DNA of 64,000 nucleotides. Origin: Shouchella shacheensis. GTDB taxonomy: Bacteria > Bacillota > Bacilli > Bacillales > Bacillaceae_D. Positions 36,833-46,239 of this stretch are shown here, piece after piece. Position 1 is the first letter of the stretch, and each line of letters opens with the position of its first letter. The notes below the pieces were generated by a model. It saw nothing but the letters and a program-made list of their open reading frames with translations, was not told the origin of the DNA and made no database searches. Made by a program: the position numbers and the translations under genes. The stretch spans positions 124,001 through 188,000 of the forward strand of contig NZ_LLYY01000008.1 of the NCBI RefSeq assembly GCF_001484965.1, written 5' to 3'.

Positions 36833-36837
36833 ATCTT

Positions 36838-36934
36838 AGAGTGCGTGTTCGAAAAGGAGGACAAAAAGAGCACAGAAGCGAGCCAACGAAGAGATTCGAC
36901 AGCTACTTTTCCCGGATTTTTTGAACATCCTCTT
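36838..36934. repeat. Imperfect inverted-repeat element between pucG and NCS2 permease
   Basis: About 97 bases whose ends mirror each other: AGAGTGCGTGTTCGAAAAGG on the left and, read from the other strand on the right, AGAGGATGTTCAAAAAATCC. It abuts the pucG stop codon and holds no ORF. I recall similar elements between Bacillus genes, but only one copy is visible here, so membership of a repeat family is unproven. Confidence 0.45.
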
Positions 36935-38165
36935 ATAAAGAAACTGGTTCTGGCAGTTGATCGTAGTAGTGCAGGGCCGCTTGAACGGCCTCGCCTTGAT
37001 TGACCGGGACACCGAGATAGGTGAACGTCGATTCTAGGGCCCCAAGCGTTTGTAAAATGTTGTTTTTGCGGCAGCTGAAGCCCATGGTGCCAATACGAAC
37101 CACTTTCCCTTTTAGTGGGCCAAAGGAGCCGGCAATTTCAATCCCGAATTGTTCAAGAAGCGTTGAACGAATGGCTGTTTCTTCGATGCCCTCAGGAACA
37201 TTGATGACCGTTACGCACGGAAGGCGGTTTTCGTTGTTTCCATAGAGAGAAATACCCATCGCTTCGAGTCCTATGTTCAAGGCCTCGCTATGAATGCGAT
37301 GCCGCTCGTAACGATTTTCAATTCCTTCCTGCTTAATGAAGCGCAAGCTTTCACGCACGGCATAGAGCATTGAGGTTGCCTCTGTATGGTGATTGAGGCG
37401 ATCGGGCGTCCAGTAATCCTGGATCTGGCTTAAGTCAAAGTAGTTGCTGTGGATGCGCCGTGGATTTGTGCCGCTCTCGCTTAGCCCTTGTTCAATCGAC
37501 TTTCGCTCAAGCAAAACGTGTTCAATCCGTTCGTTGTAAGTAATGAGCGCCATTCCCGATGGGGCGGAGACGCATTTTTGTGTTCCAGTAATCGCCGCGT
37601 CTATGTTCCATTCATCGGTTTTGAAAGGAATGCCTCCTACCGTGGCAACGGCGTCCACGACAAAAAGAATGTCGTTATCGCGGCAGAACTGCCCAATCTC
37701 CTTAAGTGGCTGCATACGCCCTGTGGAGGTTTCTCCGTGGACGAGGGCAACGATTTTAGGGTTCACGTCTTGAATTTTCTTCTTGAGTTCTTCGGGGTCA
37801 AAAACAGTGCCCCACTCGACGGAAGCATTGTGAACGTCGGCCCCGCAACGTGCAGCGATTTCTGTAAGTAAATGACCGAATCGCCCAAAAATCGGAATAA
37901 AAACGTTATCTCCTGGCTCGATGATGCTGCAAAGGACAGCTTCTATGCCTGCTCTAGACGTCCCGTCAATCGTGTAAGACCAGTGGTTCTCCGTTTGGAA
38001 CAAATCGCGAATCAAGCCCATGGTTTCGTTCATAATGTCAAGGAACTCAGGGTCAAACTGCCCAATCACGGGAGTGGACATCGCTCGCAGGACACGGGGG
38101 TCAACTTCAACAGGACCTGGAGTCATAATGGTTCTCGTAGACGGATGTAGTTCTTTTGTGTTCAT
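36933..38165 (-). CDS. pucG: (S)-ureidoglycine--glyoxylate aminotransferase
   Basis: A 410-residue class-V PLP enzyme. PucG moves the amino group of ureidoglycine to glyoxylate, giving glycine and oxalurate. Landmarks are IMTPGPVEVDPRVLRAMSTPVIGQFDPEF, DGTSRAG, VHGETSTG, the PLP-binding Asp region VVDAVATVGG and the Schiff-base Lys K197 in TGTQKCVSAPSGMA. Related alanine-glyoxylate transaminases are similar, but neighbouring pucR and all genes make PucG the better name. The start is ATG 38165 behind AGGAGG. It is divergent from pucR with a shared regulatory region. Confidence 0.9.
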   Translation of the reverse strand: MNTKELHPSTRTIMTPGPVEVDPRVLRAMSTPVIGQFDPEFLDIMNETMGLIRDLFQTENHWSYTIDGTSRAGIEAVLCSIIEPGDNVFIPIFGRFGHLLTEIAARCGADVHNASVEWGTVFDPEELKKKIQDVNPKIVALVHGETSTGRMQPLKEIGQFCRDNDILFVVDAVATVGGIPFKTDEWNIDAAITGTQKCVSAPSGMALITYNERIEHVLLERKSIEQGLSESGTNPRRIHSNYFDLSQIQDYWTPDRLNHHTEATSMLYAVRESLRFIKQEGIENRYERHRIHSEALNIGLEAMGISLYGNNENRLPCVTVINVPEGIEETAIRSTLLEQFGIEIAGSFGPLKGKVVRIGTMGFSCRKNNILQTLGALESTFTYLGVPVNQGEAVQAALHYYDQLPEPVSL

Positions 38166-38268
38166 AGATGGACCTCCTTGCCTGACTGCAAACGTTGTGT
38201 ATTTTTTCAATCATAGCGAATTGGCAGGAAAAAGTCATTGTGTAACCTATCTAAAATCAGAAAAATAC

Positions 38269-38298
38269 ATTGTTTGGTTTAGACATTATTGCTATGAT
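38269..38298 (+). promoter_or_regulatory. pucR promoter with PucR-box-like sequence
   Basis: TTGTTT (38270-38275) and TATGAT (38293-38298) are 17 bases apart. ATTGTTTGGTTTA (38269-38281) matches 11 of 13 positions of the PucR box as I recall it (WWWCNTTGGTTAA). The region lies between divergent pucG and pucR, so it could control both. Confidence 0.45.
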
Positions 38299-38339
38299 GA
38301 ACCATAATAAATGGACTGCTGAAATGAGGGGAGGCAATT

Positions 38340-39980
38340 GTGAAAACAGTCAATGACCTATTTATGCTTGATCAGTTGAAAGAGGCGACCGTTCTTGCCG
38401 GCCATCGAGGGCTGAGCCGGGGAGTCCAGACGGTTAATATATCCGATACACCAGACGCCATTAATTTTTTGAATGTCCATGAGCTCCTTTTAACTTCTGG
38501 GTATGCGTTTAAGGATAGGCCTGGAGCGCTTTGTCGGTTGGTAGAGCAAATGAGTGAGCGCAATTGCTCGGGCATCATCATTAAACTTCAGCGCTACCTT
38601 CTCACGTTGCCAGAAGAAGTACAGCTTCTAGCGGATTCGCTCGCCTTTCCAATAATCGATGTGCCCATGGAGGAGACGCTTGGGGAACTTTCGCAAAACA
38701 TTCTGAACCTGCTTAATGACGCGAAAGCAGAACAGCTTTATTACGCCATGCATCTTCATCGAAAGTTTTCAAGCATGATGATTAAAGGCTACAGTTTGCA
38801 GTCGCTCGTCGAACAAATTGGTTATTTTATCGAGCGACCGACGCTGCTCTTGGATCACCGCGGGCAACCACTTATAGCGAGCCAGTCTCATTCTCTTTCC
38901 CGTCGATGGGATGAGAGCATTAAACAACGGATTACGCAGGTGGTTAGGCAGAACCCCGATAAGGCGCAAAAGGGAGAGACGTTCATGACCGGAGTTGAAG
39001 GAATAGAAAGCGTGACCACTTTTCCGGTGCCAACGAAGCGGCAGCAACCGAACATGCTTGTCATTGCCAATGCCGTTACGCTTGATTATCCACTCTCTGA
39101 GACTGCGGTTGAGCAAGCGGCCAATGTGCTTTCCTTCACGCTTTTGAAGGAACAGGCGATTGAAGAAAACGTTGAGATCTTGAAAAATAATTTTTTTAGC
39201 GACTTAATTGAGGGCCGAATTGAATCGGGCTCAGAAATGCGTAGCCGCTGCGCTCATTATGGCCTTACGGAGAATGTTTTTAGCATAATGGCAGTCTGTG
39301 ACTCACAGAAATCTGGGCAACGTGATTGGAATGACAAAGCGGTTGCTGAGACCCACCGGTTCATTCTAGAACATCTGGAAGACGCGATGCTGGAACATTC
39401 CTTCGAGGGAGTGCTGTTTACAAAGGAAACCTATGTCGCCATGGTTCTGCAATTTGACCAATACGACGATTCAGTGCTTGAAGAAGTGAAGAACTTTCTG
39501 CATGCCTTGCAGAAGCAATTTGCGGCGACAGGGGCAGAACTTTCTTTCGGGGTGAGTAATTATATCCAGCAGCTGCAAAATCTGGCCGCTTCCTACAATG
39601 AAGCTCTCGAGGCGTTGCAAACCGGTCGCAGCTATCACTCTACACCTTTCGTGCAAGTGTACAAGGTTCGTGAGATGAAGGAACTCTTGCAAATGGTGCC
39701 GCAGAAGAATTTGCAGGAATTTTACCGAAATACTTTGCAGTCGCTCGCACATCCAGAGTCAAAGGAAATGAAAGAGTTAACCAAGACGTTGCATGTGTAC
39801 TTAGATGCCCAGTGCGAGATCTCAGAAACGGCAAGAAAGCTGTATGTTCATCGCAACACGGTGAAATACCGGATTGAGAAAATCGAAACGCTGCTTGGGT
39901 GTGTACTACGTGATCCGCTGGATTCGCTACGCCTGAGGACGGCGCTCCTTGTTGGTTCTTTGATAAGGGAAAAATCATAA
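38340..39980 (+). CDS. pucR: PucR-family regulator of purine catabolism
   Basis: A 546-residue regulator. The N-terminal PucR domain (about 5-125) has LKEATVLAGHRGLSRGVQTVNISDTPD and LNVHELLLTSGYAFKD. A GGDEF-like/CdaR central region follows. The C-terminal PucR helix-turn-helix is ETARKLYVHRNTVKYRIEKIETLLG. In B. subtilis PucR activates purine degradation genes in response to ureides. Position between pucG and the allantoin genes makes it the regulator of this island. The start is GTG 38340 behind GGGGAGG. Confidence 0.93.
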   Translation: MKTVNDLFMLDQLKEATVLAGHRGLSRGVQTVNISDTPDAINFLNVHELLLTSGYAFKDRPGALCRLVEQMSERNCSGIIIKLQRYLLTLPEEVQLLADSLAFPIIDVPMEETLGELSQNILNLLNDAKAEQLYYAMHLHRKFSSMMIKGYSLQSLVEQIGYFIERPTLLLDHRGQPLIASQSHSLSRRWDESIKQRITQVVRQNPDKAQKGETFMTGVEGIESVTTFPVPTKRQQPNMLVIANAVTLDYPLSETAVEQAANVLSFTLLKEQAIEENVEILKNNFFSDLIEGRIESGSEMRSRCAHYGLTENVFSIMAVCDSQKSGQRDWNDKAVAETHRFILEHLEDAMLEHSFEGVLFTKETYVAMVLQFDQYDDSVLEEVKNFLHALQKQFAATGAELSFGVSNYIQQLQNLAASYNEALEALQTGRSYHSTPFVQVYKVREMKELLQMVPQKNLQEFYRNTLQSLAHPESKEMKELTKTLHVYLDAQCEISETARKLYVHRNTVKYRIEKIETLLGCVLRDPLDSLRLRTALLVGSLIREKS

Positions 39981-39986
39981 ATGAAA

Positions 39987-40020
39987 AAAAGCAGAAGACG
40001 GAAGGAAGTCTTCTGCTTTT
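39987..40020. terminator. Terminator between pucR and allB
   Basis: Perfect 13-bp stem AAAAGCAGAAGAC / GTCTTCTGCTTTT with an 8-base loop and T-rich tails both ways, between convergent genes. Confidence 0.9.
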
Positions 40021-40037
40021 TTTCTCTTTTCCTATGA

Positions 40038-41387
40038 CTAGTGCTGAAACTCTCCTCTCGCATTGCTGGTAATCCCCTCTGCCCATGTATACACGGTCTC
40101 GCCTCGTAGCACAGTACGAGTGACGCGACAGTCAATCGTCCGCCCAACATAAGGACTATGAGGGTTTTTATAATAAAGGTCTTCGGTGCTTAGCTTGTAA
40201 GACTGGTTCGGATCAACGAATACGAAGTCGGCATCTTTGCCAAGGGCGATCTCTCCTTTGTGTGTCAGCCCAAAGCGCCTGGCGGGAGCTGTGGCAATGA
40301 GTTTGGCAAAGGAGGAAAGTGAGAGCCCTCGTTGTTTAACAGCAAGGTCAAACATCAAGTCAACGTTATTCTGGCAACCGGAGATGCCGCCCCAGGCACT
40401 GAAGAGGTCGCCCTCCTTTAGATCGGGAGTACACGGAGAGTGATCGGACGTTAGCCAATCAATCTCACCGTGGAGCAGCCGGTCCCAAAGCGCTTCCTGC
40501 TCATTTGCGTAGCGGAGTGGCGGCTGGCATTTGGCAAGAGTGCCTATCTCTGCAAGATCATCGGCATTCAGAGCAAAGTAATGTGGACATGATTCAAGCG
40601 TGACATCAACGCCATCGGCTTTGGCAGCTTGAATGAGGTCAACGGCTTGGGCAGAACTAATGTGAACAAGGTGAAGACGGCAGCCTGTTTCTCTTGCGAA
40701 GTGCAAAGCGCGACTGACAGCCTCGACTTCCGCAACAATTGGTCGTGAATCCACATAGTTATAGGCGCTCAATGCGCCCGCCTTGATTTTCTCTTCGGTC
40801 AGCCCATCCGTCATCTCTGCATTTTCCGCATGGATGCAGAGCAATTGCCCTTTGCTTGCAAGAAGTTCCATGCCCTTGAAGAGTGTGTAATCATCGACAT
40901 TTTGAAAATCTCCGGGTTCATCGGACCCACAAGTGGAAAGAAAGCATTTAAAAGCAAGAACGCCAGCATCCGCAAGCTCTTCAATTTCATGCAGGTTAGA
41001 GGGCGTCAATCCTCCGTAAAACGCGTAATCAACGTAATTCTTTCCTTTCGCCGCCTCGAGTTTCAGTTGCAAGTGATCTCGATTTGTCGTGGCGGGCAAG
41101 GCGTTGAGAGGCATTTCGACATAAGTCGTTGTCCCGCCTGCAGCGAGTGCTTTTGTCCCTGTTTCGAATCCCTCCCACTCGGCGCGTCCTGGCTCGGAAA
41201 GGTGAACATGACTATCCACCATTCCAGGGAGAACGTACGCGCCGTCTGCTTGCAAGACATTCTTTGCAAGTGCAGACGGAATCGATTCAGCAATCATGTG
41301 AATCTTGCCGTCTTTCACGCCGATGTCGGCCGCGCGTACGTCGTCTCCCAAAACGACCGTTCCTCCTGTAATGAGTGTATCCAGCAT
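40038..41387 (-). CDS. allB: Allantoinase
   Basis: A 449-residue cyclic amidohydrolase that opens allantoin to allantoate. The metal ligands are H60 and H62 in [10 protein letters not shown], the carboxylated Lys K147 in AFKCFLS, His in CIHAENAEM and LVHISSA, and Asp in [31 protein letters not shown] and the C-terminal [21 protein letters not shown] match AllB/PucH rather than dihydroorotase or hydantoinase. It is transcribed away from allC, downstream of the YfcC-like carrier gene, likely in one operon with it (gap about 20 bases). Confidence 0.95.
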   Translation of the reverse strand: MLDTLITGGTVVLGDDVRAADIGVKDGKIHMIAESIPSALAKNVLQADGAYVLPGMVDSHVHLSEPGRAEWEGFETGTKALAAGGTTTYVEMPLNALPATTNRDHLQLKLEAAKGKNYVDYAFYGGLTPSNLHEIEELADAGVLAFKCFLSTCGSDEPGDFQNVDDYTLFKGMELLASKGQLLCIHAENAEMTDGLTEEKIKAGALSAYNYVDSRPIVAEVEAVSRALHFARETGCRLHLVHISSAQAVDLIQAAKADGVDVTLESCPHYFALNADDLAEIGTLAKCQPPLRYANEQEALWDRLLHGEIDWLTSDHSPCTPDLKEGDLFSAWGGISGCQNNVDLMFDLAVKQRGLSLSSFAKLIATAPARRFGLTHKGEIALGKDADFVFVDPNQSYKLSTEDLYYKNPHSPYVGRTIDCRVTRTVLRGETVYTWAEGITSNARGEFQH

Positions 41388-41408
41388 CCCGTGTATCCTC
41401 CTTCAATC

Positions 41409-42833
41409 TTACCCGGTCCATCCGGTGGTCTGAGCATAAATTAAAAACATGGCTCCCACACCCATGAAAATCAAAAAGAGTGGGAAAAAGAAGCGGACCC
41501 ATTTGCTCCAGCTAATCCCGGCAATAACGAGCGCCGCCATAAAATAACCGGAAGTCGGGTAAAGAATATGGGCAAAGCCATCGCCAAGCTGAAAGGCGAG
41601 AACCGCCGTTTGTCTCGTTACGCCGACAATGTCTGCCAGTGGTGCCATAATCGGCATGGTGACGAGCGCTTGCCCGCTGCCTGAAGGGATAAAGAAATTA
41701 ATTACGAGCTGGACAAGCATCATGCCAATAGCGGTGAGCGTTCCGGGAAGCTCGCCGACAACAAGGCCGAGTCCGTAGACAATCGAGTCCATAATCTGTC
41801 CGTCTTCTAGCACGATGGCAACCGAGCGGGCAATCCCAATAATAATTGCACCCATGAGCACTTCACGAAAGCCCTCCGTGAACGCCTCGCACACTCCTGT
41901 CAGCGAAAGCCCTGCGATCAGTCCAACAATGACGCCCATGAAAATGAATAAGCCAGACATCTCAAGCATGAACCAGCCGAGTTGTGTTACGCCATAGACT
42001 AGGATCCCAAAGAACACAGGAAGCGTGATAATCGCTATCATCTGACGTCTTTGCAGCGGCTTAAGCGGTTTGGTTAGTTCGTTTTCATACCGGGCGCGTT
42101 TTTCTTTGTCTTCGTCATAGGTCAAGCTCTGACTTGGGTTTGCTTTGACCTTCTTAGCATAGCGCATCATGTAGAGACTGCCAATGGTGACGATGATGAT
42201 AAAGACAATCAAGCGCAAGCCAATGCCTGAATAGGTTTCGAGCCCAGAAATTTGCTGTGAAATGCCAACAGTACCGGGATTCATCAAACCAGCGGTGAAG
42301 CCAAGTGCTGTCGAGATAAGCGCTATACCGGCGGCGGACATTGAGTCATACCCAAGCGAAATCATGAGTGGGATCAATACCGGTATGTAAACAAGGGAAA
42401 GTTCAGGAGTTCCAATCGTTGTCGCTACAGCGGCAAATAGCGTCGTTAAGATCGGAATGATGAGAATACTCTTCGACTGGAATTTACGCGCGAGTCGGTC
42501 GACGCCGATTTCGATAATCCCCGTGTGACGCAACACCATAAACATCCCGCCGATAATGAATGTGAAAAAGATGATTTCACTCGCGTCCCCCATCCCTCGT
42601 GGAATCGCCAGCATAAAGTCCATCAGTGAGGCAGGGGAGGAGTCAACCTCTGTAAACGAATTGGGGTCGATTGACTCTCTGCCATTTGGCCCGGGAACGC
42701 GCTCGAACTCTCCAGGGGGAATGAAGTAAGTCATAATGGCTGAGATTCCGCTAATCACAAACAGAATCACGTAAATATGGGGCATGCCTCTCTTTTTCTT
42801 CACAGGTTCTTCGTGCGGTTTTCGATTCTCCAT
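41409..42833 (-). CDS. YfcC-family membrane carrier, candidate ureide transporter
   Basis: A 474-residue protein with about 12-13 helices of the YfcC/arginine-ornithine-antiporter-like group in the ion transporter superfamily. Landmarks are PPGEFERVPGPNGRESIDP, IIFFTFIIGGMFMVLRHTG, TTIGTPELSLVYIPVLIPL, FIPSGSGQALVTMPIMAPLADIVGVTRQTAVLAFQLGDGF. Substrates in the family are mostly organic acids or amino acids. Because it directly precedes allB and faces allC, allantoin, allantoate or oxamate are good candidates. The start is ATG 42833 spaced 7 bases from AAGGAG; an upstream GTG at 42839 is too close to it. Confidence 0.85.
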   Translation of the reverse strand: MENRKPHEEPVKKKRGMPHIYVILFVISGISAIMTYFIPPGEFERVPGPNGRESIDPNSFTEVDSSPASLMDFMLAIPRGMGDASEIIFFTFIIGGMFMVLRHTGIIEIGVDRLARKFQSKSILIIPILTTLFAAVATTIGTPELSLVYIPVLIPLMISLGYDSMSAAGIALISTALGFTAGLMNPGTVGISQQISGLETYSGIGLRLIVFIIIVTIGSLYMMRYAKKVKANPSQSLTYDEDKEKRARYENELTKPLKPLQRRQMIAIITLPVFFGILVYGVTQLGWFMLEMSGLFIFMGVIVGLIAGLSLTGVCEAFTEGFREVLMGAIIIGIARSVAIVLEDGQIMDSIVYGLGLVVGELPGTLTAIGMMLVQLVINFFIPSGSGQALVTMPIMAPLADIVGVTRQTAVLAFQLGDGFAHILYPTSGYFMAALVIAGISWSKWVRFFFPLFLIFMGVGAMFLIYAQTTGWTG

Positions 42834-43155
42834 ATCCACTCTCCTTCACAGAGATTTTAAATGCTTAGTCGTTATTTTAGCTAGATTAATCAGAAAACTC
42901 ATTAGGGGAATTCGACAAATATGAGCCGCAAAACCAGGACAAGTTGAACAAAGCCTAACTCATTTTAGACGATTTGTACAATTGCTTAGGTGAAGATAAC
43001 TAAAAAAGAAAAAGCAATTTCAGAATCAGCTGTAATAAATAAAATACTCAACAAATTTTAGTGAACTTGCACAATGATTTTAAGTTGCCGTCTGACTATA
43101 CTGAAAGTAACTAAAAAGCATGAAGAACATAATGGCGTTGAAAGGAGATGCGACA
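42834..43155. promoter_or_regulatory. Divergent regulatory region between carrier/allB and allC
   Basis: An AT-rich gap of 322 bases with no ORF. A TATACT at about 43097 could be the -10 for the allC operon, though no good -35 is spaced from it, which would fit activator dependence (for example on PucR). No clear riboswitch or terminator is present. Confidence 0.45.
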
Positions 43156-44379
43156 ATGAACGCAACGGGCTCAGAACTGCTAGAGAAACTGAACTGGCTA
43201 AGTGAATATGGGAAGGACGAGGATGGTGGCATCACACGCTTTCTTTATTCAAAAGAGTGGAAGGACGCGCAGTGTGCGTTAAAAGAATGGCTTGAGGCAG
43301 AAGGGTTTCGCACACATGAAGATCATGTTGGCAACTTGTTTGCAACCATTGAAGGGAGTGAACAACCAGAAGAGGTCATCCTTACAGGGTCCCACCTTGA
43401 TACGGTTCGGTGTGGTGGCTATTACGACGGGCAGTATGGAATTATCGGCGGCGCCCTGGCCATTAAAAAACTCGTTCGTGAGCGCGGGGTACCAAAGAAG
43501 AGTCTTCAGCTCGTTGCGTTTGCGGAAGAAGAAGGAAGTCGTTTCCCCACCGCTATGTGGGGGAGCAAGAGCATCGTTCATCAGGTTGGAGCCGAAGACG
43601 TTCGGGGCCTTGTTGATGCCAGTGGCGCTGTCTTTGAGGAAGAAATGAGCGCATCCGGCTATGAACTTGGCGTTCTAACGCCGAAACGAGAGGACATCGC
43701 CACATTTGTGGAGCTTCACATTGAGCAGGGCAATGTGCTTGAGCAGGAAGGCCTTTCTGTCGGAGTCGTAGATAGCATTGTTGGCCAGCGTCGCCTGACA
43801 ATCACGCTCACAGGGGAGTCCAATCATGCCGGAACTACGCCAATGGGCTACCGCAAAGACACCATGCATCTTGCGAGTGAACTCATTTCAGAGACGCTCG
43901 ATCAGGCGAGAGAAGCAGGGGACCCTCTTGTCGCTACCGTTGGGCAGCTGCAGCTAGGCCCGAATGTCGTCAATGTGGTTCCCGGCAAAGCAACCTTCAC
44001 CGTCGACATTCGCCACACGGATCAGGAGGCATTGACTTCTTTTTCGGAAATGGTCATCGCAAACATGAAGGAAAAGGCGGCAGTTGCCGGCATTGGCATT
44101 GACGTCGATCTTTGGATGGATGCCCCACCGGTGCCGATGAGTGAGAGAGTGGTCACACTCATGGAAGGCGTGTGCGACAAGCTTGCCCTCTCCTATAAAA
44201 CGATGCACAGCGGGGCTGGCCATGATGCACAGGTATTTGCCCCTCTAGTGCCAACGGCGATGCTCTTTGTGCCAAGTAAGAAAGGCATCAGCCATTCGCC
44301 GTTTGAGCATACGGACGAAGCCGATTTGCTTGCCGGTGTTCATGCTCTACAAGAAACGCTTTTTGAACTCGCTTACTAA
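43156..44379 (+). CDS. allC: Allantoate amidohydrolase
   Basis: A 407-residue M20-family metallohydrolase. It hydrolyses allantoate to (S)-ureidoglycine, ammonia and CO2. Metal ligands are His in TGSHLDTV, Asp in YYDGQYG, Glu in AFAEEEGSRFP and His in ELHIEQG. The dimerisation domain holds GESNHAGTTPM and GPNVVNVVPGKATFTVDIRH. Hydantoinase-type carbamoylases are close relatives, but context decides. ATG 43156 is preceded by AAAGGAG; the ORF could open at 43120 but without a ribosome site. First gene of an eight-gene operon-like run. Confidence 0.94.
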   Translation: MNATGSELLEKLNWLSEYGKDEDGGITRFLYSKEWKDAQCALKEWLEAEGFRTHEDHVGNLFATIEGSEQPEEVILTGSHLDTVRCGGYYDGQYGIIGGALAIKKLVRERGVPKKSLQLVAFAEEEGSRFPTAMWGSKSIVHQVGAEDVRGLVDASGAVFEEEMSASGYELGVLTPKREDIATFVELHIEQGNVLEQEGLSVGVVDSIVGQRRLTITLTGESNHAGTTPMGYRKDTMHLASELISETLDQAREAGDPLVATVGQLQLGPNVVNVVPGKATFTVDIRHTDQEALTSFSEMVIANMKEKAAVAGIGIDVDLWMDAPPVPMSERVVTLMEGVCDKLALSYKTMHSGAGHDAQVFAPLVPTAMLFVPSKKGISHSPFEHTDEADLLAGVHALQETLFELAY

Positions 44380-44393
44380 AGGAGGAATTTTCG

Positions 44394-45164
44394 ATGGGAA
44401 TGGGATATCCAACGGACTTGCTGTCAAGCAGAGCGGTCATTAAGCACGGCCATTTTGCGCTCATTCCACCAGAAGGTCGCGTACAGAACATTATACCTGG
44501 CTTTGAAAACTGCGACCTCACCATTCTTGCCTCGCCGAAGCTGGGGGCGAGCTTTGCCGATTATATTGTCACACTTTATGAAGGCGGGAAGACAAATGGG
44601 TTCGGAGAAGAGAACGATGTAGAGACGTTCGTCTTTGTGTTGGAAGGAGAGATTGAAGCGACAGACGGGGAGCAAACGTATACGCTGACAAACAGTGGGT
44701 ATCTGTATTGCCCACCAGAGAAGACCCTTTCCTTTAAAAATGCAAACAATGGGGTTTCTTGCGTCTTTCTTTACAAGCAAAAGCATCGCCCACTTGCCGG
44801 GAAGAGCCCGTGGACGGTCAGTGGGCATGCCGACAATGTGGCCGCGATTGATTTTGAGGACATGGAGACGGTGAAGCTCAAAGACCTTCTCCCGACGGAT
44901 CTGGCGTTTGATATGAACGTCCATATTCTCTTGTTTTACCCTGGAGCAAGCCACCCATTTGTGGAAACGCATGTGCAGGAACATGGGGCGTACTTGCTTT
45001 CAGGTGAAGGCATGTATTTGCTCGACGGTGAATGGATTCCCGTAAAAAAAGAAGACTACATCTTCTTCGGACCGTACTGTCCTCAGGCTGCTTATGCGGT
45101 TGGACGGGAGCCGCTTGCGTATGTGTACTCAAAAGACTGCAACCGCGACGTTGCATTGGATTAG
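44394..45164 (+). CDS. allE: (S)-ureidoglycine aminohydrolase
   Basis: A 256-residue bicupin that removes ammonia from ureidoglycine to give (S)-ureidoglycolate, preventing spontaneous racemising decay. It begins YPTDLLSSRAVIKHGHFALIPPEGRVQN, as in AllE/YlbA. The first cupin contains FVFVLEGEIEATDG, and the second holds the metal site HPFVETHVQEHGAYLLSGEGMYLLDG. It starts 14 bases after allC, behind AAAGGAGG. Its presence together with PucG gives two routes for the same intermediate. Confidence 0.95.
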   Translation: MGMGYPTDLLSSRAVIKHGHFALIPPEGRVQNIIPGFENCDLTILASPKLGASFADYIVTLYEGGKTNGFGEENDVETFVFVLEGEIEATDGEQTYTLTNSGYLYCPPEKTLSFKNANNGVSCVFLYKQKHRPLAGKSPWTVSGHADNVAAIDFEDMETVKLKDLLPTDLAFDMNVHILLFYPGASHPFVETHVQEHGAYLLSGEGMYLLDGEWIPVKKEDYIFFGPYCPQAAYAVGREPLAYVYSKDCNRDVALD

Positions 45165-45177
45165 GGGGGGACAGGTG

Positions 45178-46227
45178 ATGAGGCTAACGAAAGAAGAGCT
45201 CCATAATTTGATGAAAACGAAGCTAGCAAAGGCCGGTCTTTCCGATAAACACGCGGCAGGCGTAGCCGATGTTCTCCTTCACGCAGATGCGAGAGGGGTC
45301 CATTCTCATGGAGCTATGCGTGTGCAGTATTATGCGGAACGAATTGCGAAAGGCGGAACGAACACAAACCCTCATTTCGTTTATAACAAAACAGGGGCAA
45401 GCACAGCTATATTTGATGGAGATAATGGTGCTGGACACGTAGCGGCAAAAGAAGCAATGGACGAAGCGATTGCGCTTGCAAAAGAGACCGGTTCAGCGAT
45501 TGTCGGCATTAGGCGCATCGGCCATAGCGGTGCCCTTTCCTACTTTGTGCAGCAGGCAGCGAAAGAGGGCTTGATCGGCATTTCATTATGCCAGTCCGAT
45601 CCGATGGTGGTCCCTTACGGTGGGTCCGAACCTTACTATGGAACAAACCCGATTGCCTTTGCAGCGCCAGGCGAGGGCGATGAAATGATCACCTTTGATA
45701 TGGCGACGACCGTCCAAGCCTGGGGAAAGGTGCTGCATGCACGCTCAAAAAACGAGGCTATTCCTGATACGTGGGCGGTGGACGCGGAAGGAGCTCCAAC
45801 AACCGATCCATTCAGTGTCAATGCGCTTCTGCCGATTGCCGGACCTAAAGGCTACGGGCTGATGATGATGGTCGATGTGCTCTCCGGCATTCTTCTTGGC
45901 CTGCCGTTTGGCAAGCATGTGTCCTCGATGTACCACGATTTGACGGTGGGCAGGGAACTCGGGCAACTCCACATCGTCATCGACCCAGCGAAGTTTACAA
46001 ACCCTGAGCTGTTTCGAACCTATATCTCTCAAACGATGAAGGAACTCAATGAATCAAAGCCTGCACCTGGATTTGATCGCGTTCAGTATCCCGGGGAGAA
46101 CAGCACACGAAAAGAGCGAGAGTCAGAGATTCATGGCATCGAGATTGTCGACGACGTGTATGACTATTTAATCGACGAGGCAATTCACTATGGTGCCTAC
46201 GATCAAAAAGACCCATTTGCGAAGTAG
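45178..46227 (+). CDS. allD: Ureidoglycolate dehydrogenase
   Basis: A 349-residue NAD-dependent oxidoreductase of the Ldh2/YlbC family, converting ureidoglycolate to oxalurate. Landmarks are HADARGVHSHGAMRVQYYAERIAKGG, GDNGAGHVAAKEAM, RIGHSGALSYFVQQAAKEGLIG, TNPIAFAAPG and the C-terminal GPKGYGLMMMVDVLSGILLG. It could be a malate-type relative, but operon position settles AllD. The start is ATG 45178 behind AGGGGGG; a longer ORF overlapping allE has no support. Confidence 0.94.
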   Translation: MRLTKEELHNLMKTKLAKAGLSDKHAAGVADVLLHADARGVHSHGAMRVQYYAERIAKGGTNTNPHFVYNKTGASTAIFDGDNGAGHVAAKEAMDEAIALAKETGSAIVGIRRIGHSGALSYFVQQAAKEGLIGISLCQSDPMVVPYGGSEPYYGTNPIAFAAPGEGDEMITFDMATTVQAWGKVLHARSKNEAIPDTWAVDAEGAPTTDPFSVNALLPIAGPKGYGLMMMVDVLSGILLGLPFGKHVSSMYHDLTVGRELGQLHIVIDPAKFTNPELFRTYISQTMKELNESKPAPGFDRVQYPGENSTRKERESEIHGIEIVDDVYDYLIDEAIHYGAYDQKDPFAK

Positions 46228-46239
46228 AGGAGGAAGACG

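Noticed and set aside
36784-36932. Purine riboswitch in front of the NCS2 permease
   Set aside because: None of the conserved purine aptamer blocks are present on the minus strand; only a simple hairpin and an inverted-repeat element are seen.
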